The position numbers and the translations under genes are program-made. Positions 39,958 to 40,655 of a stretch of DNA of 40,655 nt are shown one piece after another (within the stretch, counting starts at the first letter, position 1; each line of letters begins with the position of its first letter). Under the pieces are notes generated by a model that saw nothing but the letters and a program-made list of their open reading frames with translations, did no database searches and was not told the DNA's origin. The DNA is from Acidobacteriota bacterium (lineage in GTDB: Bacteria > Acidobacteriota > UBA4820 > DSQY01), in NCBI GenBank assembly GCA_040752915.1, contig JBFMHB010000025.1, positions 1 through 40,655 on the forward strand, read 5' to 3'.

Positions 39958-40259
39958 ACCCCCTCTCAGTAAAGCGGGACCACCTCATTCTGTTGCCACG
40001 TTTGCCATTGACTGCCTTCTCTGTACGCGATGGCTCGGCCGCTTGAAAGCAAGTCGAGCGTATGTCTCCAAAGAGTACAGAGTCAAGGTGGCTGTGGCGA
40101 CCTTCGGCGCGGCCGGTGCTCGCGCCGGTCGATGCCTCCCCAGGGACGGAACCAGGGAAGGAGCAAATCAGGGAAACAGGGCGAGGGGAGGTCGGGCCGG
40201 TTCCACGCCCCCGTCGTTCCTCCTCGGGCTTCGCGATAGACTTGAGGGGCGGAGGGCCG
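39958..40259. other. Divergent gap between Sel1 and permease genes
   Basis: 302 bp with no supported gene. The segment 40091-40136 (CTGTGGCG...CGGTGCTCGCGCCGGTCGATGC, with interruptions) resembles 38141-38184 on the other side of the Sel1 gene, in the same orientation. The left about 80 bp share the lower GC of the Sel1 gene. Confidence 0.4.
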
Positions 40260-40655
40260 ATGCGGGGGTACGTGGCGGGGCGCTTGCTCTTGTTCCTCCC
40301 GGCGATGCTGGGGGTGGTGACGCTCGTGTTCTTTCTGGGGCGGGCGCTTCCGGGGGACCCGGTGGACCTGATGCTGGGCGAGGGGGCGCCGGCGGAGCGC
40401 CGGGAGGAGCTTCGGCGTGCGCTTCACTTGGACGATCCCCTTCCCATGCAGTACGGCCGATACCTCTGGGACCTTTCGCGGGGCCGCCTGGGCGTCTCGC
40501 TCCGGACGCGGCGGCCGGTGGCTGAGGAGCTGGCCGCGGCCTTGCCGCAAACGGCGCGGCTGGCGGGAGCGGCGCTCGGCCTGGCGGTACTCCTGGCCCT
40601 TCCGGCGGCGCTGGCCTCCGCGCGGGGCGGGGCGGCGCGGCGCTGGGTTCGGGCG
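40260..40655 (+). CDS. ABC transporter permease, DppB/OppB type (N-terminal part)
   Basis: The first 132 codons of a peptide/nickel-type ABC permease; the rest lies outside. The start MRGYVAGRLLLFLPAMLGVV, the first membrane helix and the LPGDPVDLMLGEGAP loop are typical, as is LDDPLPMQYGRYLWDL followed by RGRLGVSL. A second helix begins near residue 105. GGAGGG precedes the ATG. By family the remaining operon should encode a second permease, ATPases and a binding protein. Confidence 0.92.
   Translation, partial: MRGYVAGRLLLFLPAMLGVVTLVFFLGRALPGDPVDLMLGEGAPAERREELRRALHLDDPLPMQYGRYLWDLSRGRLGVSLRTRRPVAEELAAALPQTARLAGAALGLAVLLALPAALASARGGAARRWVRA

Overview
The window is about 40.7 kb of GC-rich bacterial chromosome. 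Gene content points to an Acidobacteriota-like organism: a TonB-dependent receptor with an N-terminal carboxypeptidase-like domain (Oar type), SpoVG outside the Firmicutes, a membrane Ser/Thr kinase and an OPT-family transporter. The phylum is an inference from these families, not from a marker tree. Genes are dense, and most units are short operons with touching or overlapping cistrons.

1-2.6 kb (minus strand): the classical rimP-nusA-infB operon; infB runs off the left edge. A perfect stem-loop with a U-run lies in its leader. 2.7-13.8 kb (plus): tpiA, then a nine-gene operon in which every junction overlaps: purA, an AlkP-superfamily membrane enzyme, an EnvC-type LytM factor, an S41 (CtpA-like) protein that has lost its catalytic residues, a YibQ-type polysaccharide deacetylase, a Ser/Thr kinase, a LolB-like lipoprotein, ispE and spoVG, closed by a strong terminator. 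tRNA-Gln(UUG) and prs follow, so the lolB-ispE-tRNA-Gln-prs order known from Proteobacteria is recognisable.

15.1-24.4 kb: a small secreted protein, a 939-residue TonB-dependent receptor, queG (minus), a palindromic repeat element, and a 1299-residue secreted zinc peptidase with three near-identical repeats. 25-37.6 kb: a DsrE-like protein, a PHP phosphoesterase, an OPT transporter with a duplicated extramembrane domain, an M3 peptidase plus LOG-family pair, a PilZ protein, a protein with two retropepsin-like domains, endonuclease V, a small DUF2892 membrane protein, a NYN-LOTUS protein and a zinc-finger polysaccharide deacetylase.

37.6-40.2 kb looks like an accessory island: a palindrome-packed non-coding block, then a Sel1-repeat lipoprotein gene of visibly lower GC. 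The window ends inside an oligopeptide-type ABC permease gene.

The strongest unexplained signals are: (a) two ~130-bp extragenic elements, 17.7 kb apart, whose flanks and inner stem are conserved while their outer 10-11 bp stems differ in sequence but stay perfectly complementary; (b) four, possibly five, genes whose start codon sits 6-7 nt after a TATA-like -10 box with no Shine-Dalgarno, suggesting leaderless mRNAs; (c) two adjacent probable pseudoenzymes (LytM and S41) inside the long operon; (d) in-phase heptamer arrays in four intergenic gaps.
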